A stretch of 64,000 bases of DNA from Chryseobacterium defluvii (GCF_014204415.1 NZ_JACHLE010000002.1:496001-560000), one strand, 5' to 3'. Counted from the stretch's first letter, positions 1 through 9,048 are shown. Notes: generated by a model not told the origin, from the sequence alone. A program made the numbers and translations.

Positions 1-138
1 AAATAAGCTTTCAAAATTCTTTCTGGAAACCATCACAATCTCCACATCGGGATTCTGTTCAAGGAACTCCCGGAATACCGGTGCTGTCATCGCAACATCA
101 CCAAAGGCAGAAAAGCGGTATGCCAATATCCTTGTCAC
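1..138 (-). CDS. glycosyltransferase family 9 (heptosyltransferase-like), N-terminal fragment
   Basis: Partial gene cut by the left edge; only about 46 codons are visible. It opens with a GTG start and reads VTRILAYRFSAFGDVAMTAP, the N-terminal Rossmann strand and glycine loop of ADP-heptose:LPS heptosyltransferase-like GT9 enzymes, which add sugars to lipopolysaccharide at the cytoplasmic face of the inner membrane. The GTG start overlaps the stop codon of the upstream sufE-like gene in a GTGA arrangement, so translation is probably coupled. GTG was chosen because no ATG lies near it and the family motif begins immediately. The family is recognised from the N-terminus only; the acceptor sugar cannot be predicted. 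Confidence 0.7.
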   Translation of the reverse strand, partial: MTRILAYRFSAFGDVAMTAPVFREFLEQNPDVEIVMVSRKNFESLF

Positions 139-554
139 GATTTAAGCTGATATGCAACTGCGTAAAACTTGATCTGTTTGGTCATGGCCATTAAACCATT
201 GGCTCTGGATGGGGAAAGAAACTCCTGCAGGCCGATTTCCGAGATAAAATTGAAATCGGAATCTAAAATTTCCTTTGTCGTGTGCCCGCTATAGATGCTT
301 ACCAGTAAAGAAACAATCCCTTTTGGCAGGATACCGTCTGAATCTGCATTGAAATGCAGTTTGCCGCCTTTGAATTCAGCATCTATCCACACCTTGCTCT
401 GGCAGCCTTTGATGAGGTTGTCTTCCGTTTTCTTTTCTTCGGAAAGCCCTTTCAGCTCTTTTCCAAGATCAATGATGTACTCATACTTCTGCTCCCAGTC
501 GTCAAGAAAAGCAAATTCATCGATTATTTCCTGCTGTTTTTCTTTAATGGTCAT
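135..554 (-). CDS. sufE: SufE family Fe-S cluster assembly sulfur acceptor
   Basis: Encodes 139 residues, the usual SufE length. SufE accepts persulfide sulfur from the cysteine desulfurase SufS and passes it to the SufBCD scaffold. The family signature surrounds the acceptor cysteine in LIKGCQSKVWI (about residue 50), and the C-terminal half carries the FLSPSRANGL motif. The start is the ATG at 554, because the frame upstream lacks family similarity and runs into the glycosyltransferase gene. No sufBCDS genes are visible here, so this copy sits apart from a suf operon, between two glycosyltransferase genes. Its stop overlaps the next gene's GTG start. Confidence 0.9.
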   Translation of the reverse strand: MTIKEKQQEIIDEFAFLDDWEQKYEYIIDLGKELKGLSEEKKTEDNLIKGCQSKVWIDAEFKGGKLHFNADSDGILPKGIVSLLVSIYSGHTTKEILDSDFNFISEIGLQEFLSPSRANGLMAMTKQIKFYAVAYQLKS

Positions 555-600
555 GTTAACAATTTCTTTAGGCAAAGATAGCCAATTTGTAAAGAATATT

Positions 601-1695
601 TTATTGGGATGCTCTGTGAAAAACCTCCAGTAATTTTGGTTCTTCATTTTCCCAGCAAAGAATACCGGAAGCTCTTTCCAGTTCTTCCTGATAGTTTTTT
701 CTTCCCTTGTGCAAGACCGTTTGAATGACTTCAGCAATAACCTGAGGCTGATGGTTTTTTATAATTTCACCGACGTCAAATTGATTTTTAATATTCCGCA
801 TCTCGGGAAGATCCGCCATAATTAAAGGCACTCTGGCCTGAATATAATCCAGCACCTTATTGGGAAGCGAATACAGGTAGCTGTCTCCACCATTCTCTTC
901 AATACTGAGGCCTGCATCTGCCATTACCGTTATTTTCCTTAAGTCTTCAGGTTTTAGCTTTCCCAAGAACTGTACTTTTTCCTGAAGGTTCTCCTGAATG
1001 ACCAAATCTTCATATTCTTTTTTCCGGGGGCCGTCACCTGCAATTTTCAGTATGGTATTATCTAGATGATGCATGGCCAAAATAGCTTTATCAATACCCC
1101 GGAAAGGATTGATCGCTCCCTGGTATAAAATGATATAGGGATGATTATCCGGAATTTCTGATCTTACCTCTATTCTTCCGGGTGCATTTTGAATTACTAC
1201 AGGGCTGACTTCATATTTTTTTTGAAACCATAAGGCATAGCTTCCGCTTGCCGTAATCATGAATTTTATATTAGGAATGATCTTTTTTTCAAGATATCTC
1301 CACAGTTTTTGTGACATTTTGCCCTGAATGGCAGGCATTTCGGAAAAAATTTCATGACTATCAAAAACCAGGGGAATATTTAATTTCTTAGCGATAAGGT
1401 AATTCGGTAAAAGAGCATCAATATCGTTGGCATGAAGAATAGTGTTTTGATCTGCTTTCTTTTTTAATTCATGGTATAATTTCCAGTTAAATTCAAAGTA
1501 AGCTGTTTTCAGACTTTCAGATTTTAAGGGTATTCTTAGAAACGGATAAGGCCGTTCCATTTCTTCCGATCCGCCCCAGTTATTCCCGATCAGCTCAATC
1601 TGATAACCATTTTTATATAAAGTTCTACAGACCTTTTCTATCCGCTGATCTGTATACAGGTTACTAAAAGCCGAACTAATAATTTTTTTCTTCAT
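601..1695 (-). CDS. glycosyltransferase family 4-like protein
   Basis: Encodes 364 residues with a GT-B layout. The N-terminal acceptor domain contains ILHANDIDALLPNYL and VFDSHEIFSEMP. The C-terminal nucleotide-sugar domain begins near residue 185 with IILYQGAINPFRGIDKAI, followed by LKIAGDGP and VQFLGKL, as in GT4 retaining transferases. It is likely a cytoplasmic or membrane-peripheral enzyme building an envelope polysaccharide or glycolipid. It overlaps the upstream YgjV-like gene by 20 nt and lies 46 nt upstream of sufE, so all four genes at this edge look co-transcribed. Donor and acceptor are unknown. Confidence 0.8.
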   Translation of the reverse strand: MKKKIISSAFSNLYTDQRIEKVCRTLYKNGYQIELIGNNWGGSEEMERPYPFLRIPLKSESLKTAYFEFNWKLYHELKKKADQNTILHANDIDALLPNYLIAKKLNIPLVFDSHEIFSEMPAIQGKMSQKLWRYLEKKIIPNIKFMITASGSYALWFQKKYEVSPVVIQNAPGRIEVRSEIPDNHPYIILYQGAINPFRGIDKAILAMHHLDNTILKIAGDGPRKKEYEDLVIQENLQEKVQFLGKLKPEDLRKITVMADAGLSIEENGGDSYLYSLPNKVLDYIQARVPLIMADLPEMRNIKNQFDVGEIIKNHQPQVIAEVIQTVLHKGRKNYQEELERASGILCWENEEPKLLEVFHRASQ

Positions 1696-1918
1696 GGTCT
1701 TTTTTTCCTTTGATCAAATAATAGATCTGTACAAAGCAAAGCAATACATTAGGAATAATAACCGGCCAGAGCATCCCGCTGAAAGTGCCATAAATAACAA
1801 AACAAATGCATCCTATCAGATTAATGATCCTTATTTTTCTTAAATCTTTTAAGATAAAGCTCAAAACGATAAAAAAAGAGGCGGCATATCCTATATATGT
1901 GGCAATTTCAGGGCTCAT
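1676..1918 (-). CDS. small YgjV/PQ-loop-like inner-membrane protein
   Basis: An 80-residue protein with three predicted hydrophobic helices (about residues 5-23, 31-50 and 52-70) and a charged C-terminus. Size and pattern resemble YgjV-family or half-transporter PQ-loop proteins; no substrate can be given. It overlaps the glycosyltransferase gene by 20 nt and probably starts the operon, since a TAnnTTTG box lies 20 nt upstream of its ATG. The family call rests on topology and overall look, not on a diagnostic motif. Confidence 0.6.
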   Translation of the reverse strand: MSPEIATYIGYAASFFIVLSFILKDLRKIRIINLIGCICFVIYGTFSGMLWPVIIPNVLLCFVQIYYLIKGKKDHEEKNY

Positions 1919-1938
1919 GAATACTATTTAAAAGGAAA

Positions 1939-1946
1939 CAAACTTA
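1939..1946 (-). promoter_or_regulatory. -7 promoter element (TAAGTTTG) for the YgjV/GT/sufE operon
   Basis: On the minus strand this reads TAAGTTTG, a perfect match to the Bacteroidetes primary sigma -7 consensus TAnnTTTG, 20 nt before the ATG at 1918. No convincing upstream TTG element was located. Confidence 0.45.
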
Positions 1947-2071
1947 ATCATTTTCAATAAGATAATAAAATTTTTTTCTGCCATAAAGTCATTAATTGGT
2001 TTTTGGTAAAATATTTGTAATTTAGATAATGAATAAATGATGATTCTATCTTTATTCTAATTAAGTATATT

Positions 2072-4597
2072 ATGGATTATAAGTTTTCACAAGGTTTGAG
2101 CCAGGTGTTCAAACAAAGCAAAAATGAAGCGAAGAGGCTGAAAAGTGAATTTCTTAATACAGAACACCTTCTTTTAGGTATTATAAAAACGGAAAACTCT
2201 GCAAAAGAAATCCTTCAAAACCTTAATGCGGATTTAACACAAATCAGAAGAAAAATTGAAACTTTAAATACAGCAAGTCTTAATCCTATTTCTGAGGAGG
2301 TTACGAATATTTCTTTCACCAAGATGGCGGATCATGCCATTAAACGTGCAGAGCTGGAATGCAGGCAATATAAAAGTAATGAAATTAATACCGTTCATCT
2401 GCTTTTAGGCATTCTTTATAAATATGAAGATCCTACTTCAAGTATTTTGGGAGCTTATGACATTGACTATGAGGGAGTTTCAAAAGAGTATCAGACGATG
2501 CTTAAAAATTCCGGACAGGCACCGCAGATGAGTGCTTATGATGATGATGATGAAAGAGAGGAATTTGAACAGATGCGGAAACCGACAGGAAATTTAGGTT
2601 CTGCAAAAAGCAAAACGCCGACATTGGATAATTTCGGAAGAGACCTTACCTCTTTGGCCAGAGACGGGAAACTGGATCCGGTGATCGGTCGTGAGAAGGA
2701 AATTGAAAGGGTTTCCCAGATCTTATCCCGCAGAAAGAAAAACAACCCGCTCCTTATCGGAGAACCCGGCGTTGGTAAGTCTGCCATTGCCGAAGGTTTA
2801 GCTTTAAGGATCCAACAGAAAAAGGTATCAAGAGTTCTTTATGGAAAGCGCGTGATCACATTGGATCTGGCAAGTTTAGTGGCCGGGACCAAATACCGTG
2901 GCCAGTTTGAGGAAAGAATGAAAGCCATTATGACGGAACTGGAAAAAAACCGTGATGTGATCTTATTCATCGATGAGCTTCACACTATCGTTGGCGCAGG
3001 AAGTTCTACAGGAAGCCTGGATGCGTCCAACATGTTCAAACCGGCCTTAGCAAGGGGAGAAATTCAATGCATCGGAGCTACAACCCTGGATGAATACCGT
3101 CAGTATATCGAAAAAGACGGTGCTTTGGAAAGAAGATTCCAGAAAGTAATGGTGGAGCCTACTTCCATTGATGAAACTGTTCAGATCCTTAATCAGATCA
3201 AAGACAAGTATGAAGAGCATCATAATGTAATTTATACTCCGGAAGCTATTCTGGCATGTGTGAATCTGACCTCAAGATATATTACAGACCGTTTCTTACC
3301 GGATAAGGCTATTGATGCGATGGATGAGGCAGGCTCCCGTGTTTATATTAAAAACATGAAGGTTCCCACCGAGATCATTGACTTCGAAAAGAAAATTGAA
3401 GATATCAAAGAACTTAAGCAGAAAGCTGTAAAAGCTCAGGATTATCTTGAAGCGAGAAAGCTGAAAGATGAGGAAGAACGCCTTCAGATGGAATTAAATT
3501 CGGCTCAGGATCAGTGGGATAAAAATGTAAAAGAGAAAAAAGAAACCGTAACAGAGGAAAATGTAGCGGAAGTGGTTTCCATGATGAGCGGTGTTCCTGT
3601 AACCAAAGTGGGCAAGAATGAGCTTGATAAATTAGCCCAGATGGATGATAAGCTTAACGGAAAAGTGATCGGACAGGAAGATGCGGTTAAGAAAGTAGTT
3701 AAAGCCATTCAGAGAAACAGAGCCGGCCTTAAAGACCCTAATCGTCCGATCGGCACCTTTATCTTCTTAGGAACAACCGGAGTTGGTAAGACCGAGCTGG
3801 CAAAAGTAATGGCAAGAGAACTTTTCGATTCTGATGAAGCATTGATCAGGATTGATATGAGTGAATATATGGAGAAATTTGCCGTTTCAAGACTGGTAGG
3901 TGCGCCTCCGGGATATGTAGGCTATGAAGAAGGGGGTCAATTGACCGAAGCGGTAAGAAGAAAACCTTATGCTGTGGTTCTTCTGGATGAGATCGAAAAG
4001 GCTCACCCGGATGTATTCAATATCTTATTACAAATTCTGGATGAAGGCCACGTTACGGATAGCCTGGGAAGAAAGATCGATTTCAGGAATACGATTATTA
4101 TCCTTACGTCAAACATCGGTACAAGAGATCTTAAAGATTTCGGGGATGGTGTAGGATTCGGAACTTCCGCCAAGAAATCAACTTCAGATACTAGGGCGAG
4201 AAGCACGATTGAAAATGCCCTTAAAAAAGCATTTGCTCCTGAATTCCTGAACAGGATTGATGATATTATTATCTTCAACTCTCTTGAACAGAACGACATC
4301 AAGAAAATTATTGATATTGAACTGAGTAAGCTTTACGGAAGACTGGAAAAATTAGGCTACAAAGTAGAATTAACTGCTGAAGCCAAAGATTTCATTTCTG
4401 AAAAAGGCTGGGATAAAGATTTCGGTGCAAGGCCACTGAAACGTGCCATCCAGAAGTACATTGAGGATTTACTGGCTGAAATGCTAGTGAACAAGCAATT
4501 GACTGAGGGAGAAACGGTAGTACTGGACCTTAATGAAGCCAAGGATGCCCTTATCGGGAAAGCCCAGAAAGCTAAGAAGACTGAAAAGTCTCAATAA
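2072..4597 (+). CDS. clpC: ATP-dependent Clp protease ATP-binding subunit ClpC
   Basis: Encodes an 841-residue Hsp100 unfoldase that feeds substrates to ClpP. Order: Clp N-domain repeats (residues 1-150), AAA-1 with Walker A GEPGVGKSA (about 230) and Walker B VILFIDELH, a middle UVR-like coiled segment rich in Lys and Glu (about 430-480), AAA-2 with Walker A GTTGVGKTE (about 567) and Walker B VVLLDEIEKAH, and a C-terminal D2-small domain. A VGF tripeptide near residue 695 fits the ClpP-docking loop, which separates ClpC/ClpA from the disaggregase ClpB. Length is normal. It is monocistronic and followed by a strong terminator. No ctsR or mcsAB is adjacent, so regulation differs from Firmicutes. 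Confidence 0.96.
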   Translation: MDYKFSQGLSQVFKQSKNEAKRLKSEFLNTEHLLLGIIKTENSAKEILQNLNADLTQIRRKIETLNTASLNPISEEVTNISFTKMADHAIKRAELECRQYKSNEINTVHLLLGILYKYEDPTSSILGAYDIDYEGVSKEYQTMLKNSGQAPQMSAYDDDDEREEFEQMRKPTGNLGSAKSKTPTLDNFGRDLTSLARDGKLDPVIGREKEIERVSQILSRRKKNNPLLIGEPGVGKSAIAEGLALRIQQKKVSRVLYGKRVITLDLASLVAGTKYRGQFEERMKAIMTELEKNRDVILFIDELHTIVGAGSSTGSLDASNMFKPALARGEIQCIGATTLDEYRQYIEKDGALERRFQKVMVEPTSIDETVQILNQIKDKYEEHHNVIYTPEAILACVNLTSRYITDRFLPDKAIDAMDEAGSRVYIKNMKVPTEIIDFEKKIEDIKELKQKAVKAQDYLEARKLKDEEERLQMELNSAQDQWDKNVKEKKETVTEENVAEVVSMMSGVPVTKVGKNELDKLAQMDDKLNGKVIGQEDAVKKVVKAIQRNRAGLKDPNRPIGTFIFLGTTGVGKTELAKVMARELFDSDEALIRIDMSEYMEKFAVSRLVGAPPGYVGYEEGGQLTEAVRRKPYAVVLLDEIEKAHPDVFNILLQILDEGHVTDSLGRKIDFRNTIIILTSNIGTRDLKDFGDGVGFGTSAKKSTSDTRARSTIENALKKAFAPEFLNRIDDIIIFNSLEQNDIKKIIDIELSKLYGRLEKLGYKVELTAEAKDFISEKGWDKDFGARPLKRAIQKYIEDLLAEMLVNKQLTEGETVVLDLNEAKDALIGKAQKAKKTEKSQ

Positions 4598-4617
4598 TAA
4601 ATAGTTATTTTAATCAT

Positions 4618-4654
4618 AAAAAAGCATCGGGAAATTCCCGATGCTTTTTGTTTT
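4618..4654 (+). terminator. intrinsic terminator after clpC
   Basis: A near-perfect hairpin with arms GCATCGGGAA and TTCCCGATGC, preceded by an A-run and followed by TTTTTGTTTT, 20 nt after the clpC stop. Confidence 0.85.
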
Positions 4655-4737
4655 ATTTTTTGGATGCCACAGCTAAAACCGGATTTTGAAGTTTTCTTTT
4701 TGTAAAGGGGCTAGGTTCCGATTTTTAGTTTTAGTTT

Positions 4738-4812
4738 TTCCCACAGATGGCACAGATTTGCACGGATGATTCTGCTAAAAAATCTGCTTTATATGCTAAA
4801 TCTGAGAGATAA
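4738..4812. repeat. possible interspersed CACAGAT-type intergenic repeat
   Basis: The gap between clpC and the next gene carries CACAGATGGCACAGATTTGC followed by a degenerate echo around AATCTGC and AAATCTGAGAGAT. The internally repeated CACAGAT words resemble intergenic repeat elements scattered in flavobacterial genomes. Only one copy lies in this window, so the repeat status is inference. Confidence 0.35.
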
Positions 4813-4831
4813 TAAAATTTTTAGATGCTAT

Positions 4832-5359
4832 TTATAGCCCTACCACAAAACCGACACTTGGGATCAGTCCGCTTGAAAACACACTTTCATTTTCTTTCCA
4901 GAGCACATTATACATCACTCCTATCTGCATATAAGAATTTCCACCTATCTTCTGCATATATCCCCCGCCAAGATACAATGCCGTTTCTTCTTTACTCACC
5001 GCATAATCATAGTATTTATCCTGATAATTGATAAAATAATGTTGAAGGCTGGCTCCTACATAAAAAGATCTGGCAATGTAATAGTTAGCAAATGGACCAA
5101 CCCCGAACATGGTAGATTTATAAAAATCTGAAGTCTGCCACGAAACACTTCCCATCACCCCGGCTTCCAGATCATTGGTAAGCCTGTATCCTGCTCTTGG
5201 AGAGGCCTGAAGATAAAATGAGCTGTTACTGCCAAATCCCAGGCCTATACCGCCTCCGAAAGTCCACCTGTTGTTATTTTCTGCTGTCGTGCCTGCTGAA
5301 ACCTGAGAGAATACTGATCCTGAAATCATCAGCATCATAGGAATAATTATTTTTTTCAT
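4832..5359 (-). CDS. outer-membrane beta-barrel protein (OmpW/porin-like)
   Basis: Encodes 175 residues. A signal peptide (MKKIIIPMMLMISGSVFSQ) is followed by alternating aromatic and polar strands such as FGGGIGLGFGSNSSFYLQAS and YYIARSFYVGASLQHYF, ending in VGFVVGL, which fits a small eight-stranded outer-membrane barrel. The protein could be structural or a small channel; no ligand is suggested. It is transcribed divergently from mnmA, and no operon partner is visible. Confidence 0.75.
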   Translation of the reverse strand: MKKIIIPMMLMISGSVFSQVSAGTTAENNNRWTFGGGIGLGFGSNSSFYLQASPRAGYRLTNDLEAGVMGSVSWQTSDFYKSTMFGVGPFANYYIARSFYVGASLQHYFINYQDKYYDYAVSKEETALYLGGGYMQKIGGNSYMQIGVMYNVLWKENESVFSSGLIPSVGFVVGL

Positions 5360-5415
5360 ACTATCGTTTTTATCAATGCTTAAAATTATAACTTTTTTTA
5401 AGAAGAGGTTTGTCG

Positions 5416-5423
5416 TAATTTTG
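5416..5423 (+). promoter_or_regulatory. -7 promoter element (TAATTTTG) for mnmA
   Basis: TAATTTTG matches TAnnTTTG and ends 40 nt before the mnmA ATG, in the divergent gap with the outer-membrane protein gene. Confidence 0.5.
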
Positions 5424-5463
5424 CATCCGTTAAGATAAATATAAAAACTTTGTCAGAAATAGT

Positions 5464-6651
5464 ATGAAAATAGTCGTAGGATTATCCGGTGGTGTAGATT
5501 CCAGTGTTGCAGCTTATTTACTGCAACAGCAGGGACATGAAGTTGTAGCCTTATTTATGAGGAACTGGAATGACGCTTCTGTGACATTAGAAGATGAATG
5601 CCCATGGATAGAGGATAGCAATGATGCATTGATGGTTGCCCAAAAATTAGGCATCCCGTTTCAGGTGATCGATATGAGTGATTTGTATAAGGAACGCATT
5701 GTAGATTATATGTTTGCGGAGTATGAAAAAGGCAGGACGCCCAACCCGGATGTTTTATGCAACCGGGAAGTAAAATTCGATGTGTTTATGAAAACGGCAA
5801 TGTCGTTGGGTGCAGATAAGGTAGCAACAGGGCATTATGCGAGGGTAACCTCAACTTTCGATGAAAACGGAAAGGAGACCTTTCATCTTCTGGCAGGAAA
5901 AGATCATAATAAGGACCAGTCTTATTTTTTGTGCCAGCTGAATCAGGATCAGTTGTCAAAAGCGTTGTTCCCTATAGGTGAGCTTACAAAACCTGAAGTA
6001 CGGGAAATTGCCAAGGAAATAGGTCTTGTAACGGCTGATAAAAAGGACTCCCAGGGGCTCTGCTTTATCGGAAAGGTAAGCCTTCCTCAGTTTTTACAGC
6101 AGCAGTTGGTTCCTAAAGAAGGAGAGATTGTAGAGATTTTCAGAGACTCTCCTCTGTTTTCACAGGAAAAACCTGAGTTTTCTTCAAAAGAAGAGGAACT
6201 GGCATTCTTATCACAAAAGATCCATTATAAAAAATCTGACGGGAAAGCGATCGGGAAACATCAGGGCGCCCAGTTCTTCACGATAGGACAAAGCAAGGGG
6301 CTTGGAATAGGCGGACATAAAGAAAGCTGTTTTATCATTTCCAGAGATATGGAAAATAATATTCTTTTTGTCGGAGAAGGGCATGGTTTCCCCGGTTTGT
6401 ACAAAAAAGCATTAAAGATTGATAATCCGGAGCTGCATTGGGTCCGTGAAGATCTGCGGTTGAAAAACGGTGAATCTATGGAGGTGATGGCAAGGATACG
6501 ATACCGGCAGCCATTACAGAAAGCTACATTGTATCAGTTTGAAAATGTTTTTTATATTGAGTTTGAGGAAGCACAGTCTGCCATTGCTGAAGGACAGTTT
6601 GCCTCCTGGTATGAGGGCGAAGAGCTTTTAGGAAGCGGTGTGATAGGGTAA
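5464..6651 (+). CDS. mnmA: tRNA-specific 2-thiouridylase MnmA
   Basis: Encodes 395 residues and thiolates U34 of tRNA-Lys, -Glu and -Gln, using ATP to adenylate the base and a persulfide for sulfur. The PP-loop SGGVDSS is at residues 8-14. The catalytic cysteine pair is seen as Cys99 ([12 protein letters not shown]) and Cys200 ([11 protein letters not shown]), equivalent to E. coli Cys102 and Cys199. The C-terminal beta-barrel domain is present, with an insertion near residues 220-260 (rich in Glu, Ser and Lys) that makes it somewhat longer than the E. coli protein. MnmG, the partner for the 5-position modification of the same uridine, is at 36.3 kb. The gene is convergent with the next, with one base between them. 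Confidence 0.97.
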   Translation: MKIVVGLSGGVDSSVAAYLLQQQGHEVVALFMRNWNDASVTLEDECPWIEDSNDALMVAQKLGIPFQVIDMSDLYKERIVDYMFAEYEKGRTPNPDVLCNREVKFDVFMKTAMSLGADKVATGHYARVTSTFDENGKETFHLLAGKDHNKDQSYFLCQLNQDQLSKALFPIGELTKPEVREIAKEIGLVTADKKDSQGLCFIGKVSLPQFLQQQLVPKEGEIVEIFRDSPLFSQEKPEFSSKEEELAFLSQKIHYKKSDGKAIGKHQGAQFFTIGQSKGLGIGGHKESCFIISRDMENNILFVGEGHGFPGLYKKALKIDNPELHWVREDLRLKNGESMEVMARIRYRQPLQKATLYQFENVFYIEFEEAQSAIAEGQFASWYEGEELLGSGVIG

Positions 6652-6652
6652 T

Positions 6653-7432
6653 TTACATCTCATAAGATATATACTGTATTTTATTTCCGATGTCTTTTAT
6701 GATTACATCGCCTTTGAAATTGCGTCTGTTTCCCTTTTCTACATTGATAAAGAGAAATTCTTTAGTTTTTAAGCTGTAAATGAGCTCATACTTTGTTTTC
6801 AATAATTTGTCATAGGTATATATAGTATCTGTAAAGTCTAATTTTGCAGGAGTGGAAATATTTTTTGCCAGAAGAGAGATATAAGGCTGATCATATTTGT
6901 TCTTCATTCCTGCAAGTGCTTCAATGGTCATATTAATAGTCCCGAAATATGAGGTTCTATATTTTTCAAGTTCGGAAATAATCCGCTTCTTATGGATTGA
7001 GTCTGCAACCAGTTCAACATCTGTTTTCACCTCTATTTTATTTCCTTTATTATCAAATAATTGAGTGATGAAATTTAGCGGATCGCTGCCCTGCTCAATA
7101 TGGATGTTCTCAACTTCAAATGTATTTTCAAGAGCATATTTACCATACCGGGAATACACGATCTGATCCCTGAAAAAATTAAATACAATAAATAACAAGA
7201 TAAGCTGAAACATTCCCCCCACTGTTATCCATATAACGGCTATGATATCCATAAATACAGACTGCGGAAAATCAGAATTAATTCTCGATAATACAATCAT
7301 TTCCAGAAAAAATATTGTCAGATATATAAGAATGAAAAATATAACTTCCATACTCAATCCGCTTCCCTGCTGATGTAAGGGAATCCCTTTGTAAAGAATA
7401 TTTTTCTCCTCTTCAGTAAATTTTCTAACCAT
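6653..7432 (-). CDS. membrane protein of unknown function (two N-terminal TM helices)
   Basis: Encodes 259 residues. Two hydrophobic helices lie at about 27-48 and 57-85, followed by a soluble C-terminal domain of mixed alpha/beta character (residues 95-259) with no motif I recognise. It is the last gene of the minus-strand SPFH cluster, starting 4 nt after the stop codon of the preceding frameshifted frame, so it is almost certainly co-transcribed with it. Function unknown; context suggests an envelope role. Confidence 0.7.
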   Translation of the reverse strand: MVRKFTEEEKNILYKGIPLHQQGSGLSMEVIFFILIYLTIFFLEMIVLSRINSDFPQSVFMDIIAVIWITVGGMFQLILLFIVFNFFRDQIVYSRYGKYALENTFEVENIHIEQGSDPLNFITQLFDNKGNKIEVKTDVELVADSIHKKRIISELEKYRTSYFGTINMTIEALAGMKNKYDQPYISLLAKNISTPAKLDFTDTIYTYDKLLKTKYELIYSLKTKEFLFINVEKGNRRNFKGDVIIKDIGNKIQYISYEM

Positions 7433-7436
7433 ATCA

Positions 7437-7780
7437 CTATACGTATTTTTTGTATGTGAAAATATAACAGCACGCCACCATAAACTCTACGAATAGTATC
7501 ATCATTAGAAAGCCAACCGGTTTCCCTAACACGATTCCTTTGATCAACTTAATGATGCCAAAAGAAAGATAAAAATCATAAAGAAAAATGTGGTTTTTGA
7601 AGCCTGTTCTTTAAAGAATTTCAGAATAAAAACCGAAATATAAAATCCTGAAAGAAGGAGGAGGTAAAATTTTAAAAATACCGGGCCTTTTAAAGTGATC
7701 GGATCATACGTCTGATATTTGGTAACAAGCCAAAGCACACTTATTATAACCGGCACAGCGTGAAGTATTATCTTTTTCAT
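7437..7780 (-). pseudogene. small membrane protein gene with an apparent frameshift
   Basis: The ATG at 7780 opens a hydrophobic frame (MKKIILHAVPVIISVLW) that stops at 7544 after 78 codons. From about 7580 another frame stays open and continues as FGIIKLIKGIVLGKPVGFLM and a further hydrophobic stretch to a TAG at 7437-7439, 4 nt before the next gene's ATG. Tight operon spacing and continuing membrane-like sequence suggest a single protein of about 114 residues broken by a one-base loss in the T-rich tract at 7560-7590. It could instead be a genuine 78-aa protein, or the shift could be an assembly error. Three or four TM helices would be expected in the intact protein. Confidence 0.55.
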
Positions 7781-7790
7781 GATATTTATA

Positions 7791-8564
7791 TTATCCTCCG
7801 CATCCACCACCACAGCCCCCGCAACCGCCACAACCTCCGCCGCAGCCCCCGCCGCTACAACTGCCTCCGCTGCCACCTCCGGCTCCTCCGCAACCGCCTC
7901 CTGAGCCGTCCTCATTATTCCTGTCTTTTTTATGGTAAGAAGATACCCCGCTATCTTCTGACAATGCCCCAATTAGCCCGAAAAAGAAGACCCCTCCGCT
8001 TATGACAGCTACAGCACACATCATATTACTGAACCCTTCTCTGTCTGAACAGGAATTGGCTATGAATAATATAAATATCATGAAAAAGATGCCTAAGATT
8101 CTCCGCCGGTTATTTCTTCGTACCGATTTTTCATTCCGTTGATTCCATATCTCTTCAGGAGCTTCCTGCTGAAAGATTTCCCTGTAGTTTTTTAAAGTAT
8201 CTGCGAACCAGTCTTCATGTTTTAGTTTTTCTTTTGGCCCTCCGCTGGAAGGATGGTGATGAAGCTTTCTTTTTAAGATATCCGGGCAGAATTCTTCCCA
8301 GTAATTTTGAGTATAAATGAGGTGCATGTGCCAAACTTTATCTACGGTTTCGCTCGGAGAAGCTCCGTTTGGCAAAATACAGCAGAGATAAACGAATTTT
8401 TTATATTCTTCTATTGCTTTTTTAGTAAAGTCCAATGTCCAGTTTTCTTCCTTGGCCAGTTTTCTTGAAAAAGGAAATGCTGCATCGGGTTTGTCTATGG
8501 AAAAATTGACTATTCTCTGCCATAGACCGTCGTCATTTATTAGTTTAATTGTTTTCATTTTCAA
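7791..8564 (-). CDS. glycine-rich domain-containing membrane protein with Gly/Cys tail
   Basis: Encodes 257 residues. The N-terminal 110 residues contain VDKVWHMHLIYTQNYWEEFC, resembling the GRDP/DUF1399 conserved region. A basic linker leads into two hydrophobic segments (about 155-170 and 183-200), then a charged stretch and an extreme C-terminal tail of about 38 residues that are almost only Gly and Cys (for example SCSGGGCGGGCGGCGGCGGG). Such tails occur in bacterial membrane proteins near TIGR04222-type families, but their role is not established. The gene lies mid-cluster, 34 nt after its upstream neighbour and 10 nt before the next. Confidence 0.75.
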   Translation of the reverse strand: MKMKTIKLINDDGLWQRIVNFSIDKPDAAFPFSRKLAKEENWTLDFTKKAIEEYKKFVYLCCILPNGASPSETVDKVWHMHLIYTQNYWEEFCPDILKRKLHHHPSSGGPKEKLKHEDWFADTLKNYREIFQQEAPEEIWNQRNEKSVRRNNRRRILGIFFMIFILFIANSCSDREGFSNMMCAVAVISGGVFFFGLIGALSEDSGVSSYHKKDRNNEDGSGGGCGGAGGGSGGSCSGGGCGGGCGGCGGCGGGCGG

Positions 8565-8598
8565 ATTGTTTTTTTTGGTTATTTCGGATTTTATAGAA

Positions 8599-9015
8599 TT
8601 ACTGTACCTTTTTAAGTATAAGATAATTGCTGTTTTTTTCTATGAGCAGTGGGATTGCGACAACAATCAGCGGAATGGCTAAAAGCAGAAAGAATTTTGA
8701 GCCGAAAAGGCTGTATAATGCCCCTACTGCGAATATTAAAATACTGAATACAGAGAGCAGATTCATGGTGCCGGCATTTTGTATAACTTCAAATTTCAAT
8801 ACCTCTCCTTCCCGTACGTTTATTTTCTGGGATTTGCTTCCTGCCGTATCCATTGATACTTTTACCTTGATCTCATGGAGGCCTTCCCTGATCTCAAATG
8901 CCCTTGTATCCCTATTGAAAAGCTCAGTTTTTTTTACCCCGTTTATTTTTATAATGTAAGCTTTGGTGTTATTGCGTGGATGACCTACCGGCCTGTGAAA
9001 TTGAATGGTTGCCAT
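8599..9015 (-). CDS. hypothetical protein with PEGA-like N-terminus and C-terminal TM pair
   Basis: Encodes 138 residues. The N-terminal half is beta-rich with pattern KINGVKKTELFNRDTRAFEI and GLHEIKVKVSM, recalling small PEGA-like beta domains on membrane proteins. Two hydrophobic helices follow (about 82-103 and 108-124) with a short charged tail. It is an unrecognised family; its neighbours are the glycine-rich protein and a 142-residue unknown, all in the same orientation with gaps near 33 nt. Confidence 0.65.
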   Translation of the reverse strand: MATIQFHRPVGHPRNNTKAYIIKINGVKKTELFNRDTRAFEIREGLHEIKVKVSMDTAGSKSQKINVREGEVLKFEVIQNAGTMNLLSVFSILIFAVGALYSLFGSKFFLLLAIPLIVVAIPLLIEKNSNYLILKKVQ

Positions 9016-9048
9016 AGTTTAAGTTTTTAATTGTTATGGTATTGAAGT

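Noticed and set aside
7560..7590. Programmed -1 frameshift site in the small membrane gene
   Set aside because: No canonical X-XXY-YYZ heptamer in the correct phase was found; a simple indel or sequence error is more likely.
7781..7972. Upstream extension of the 7544-7780 frame rich in Ala, Val and Glu
   Set aside because: It is the out-of-frame shadow of the Gly/Cys tail codons of the 7791-8564 gene; the ATG at 7780 gives sensible spacing and a membrane-type N-terminus.
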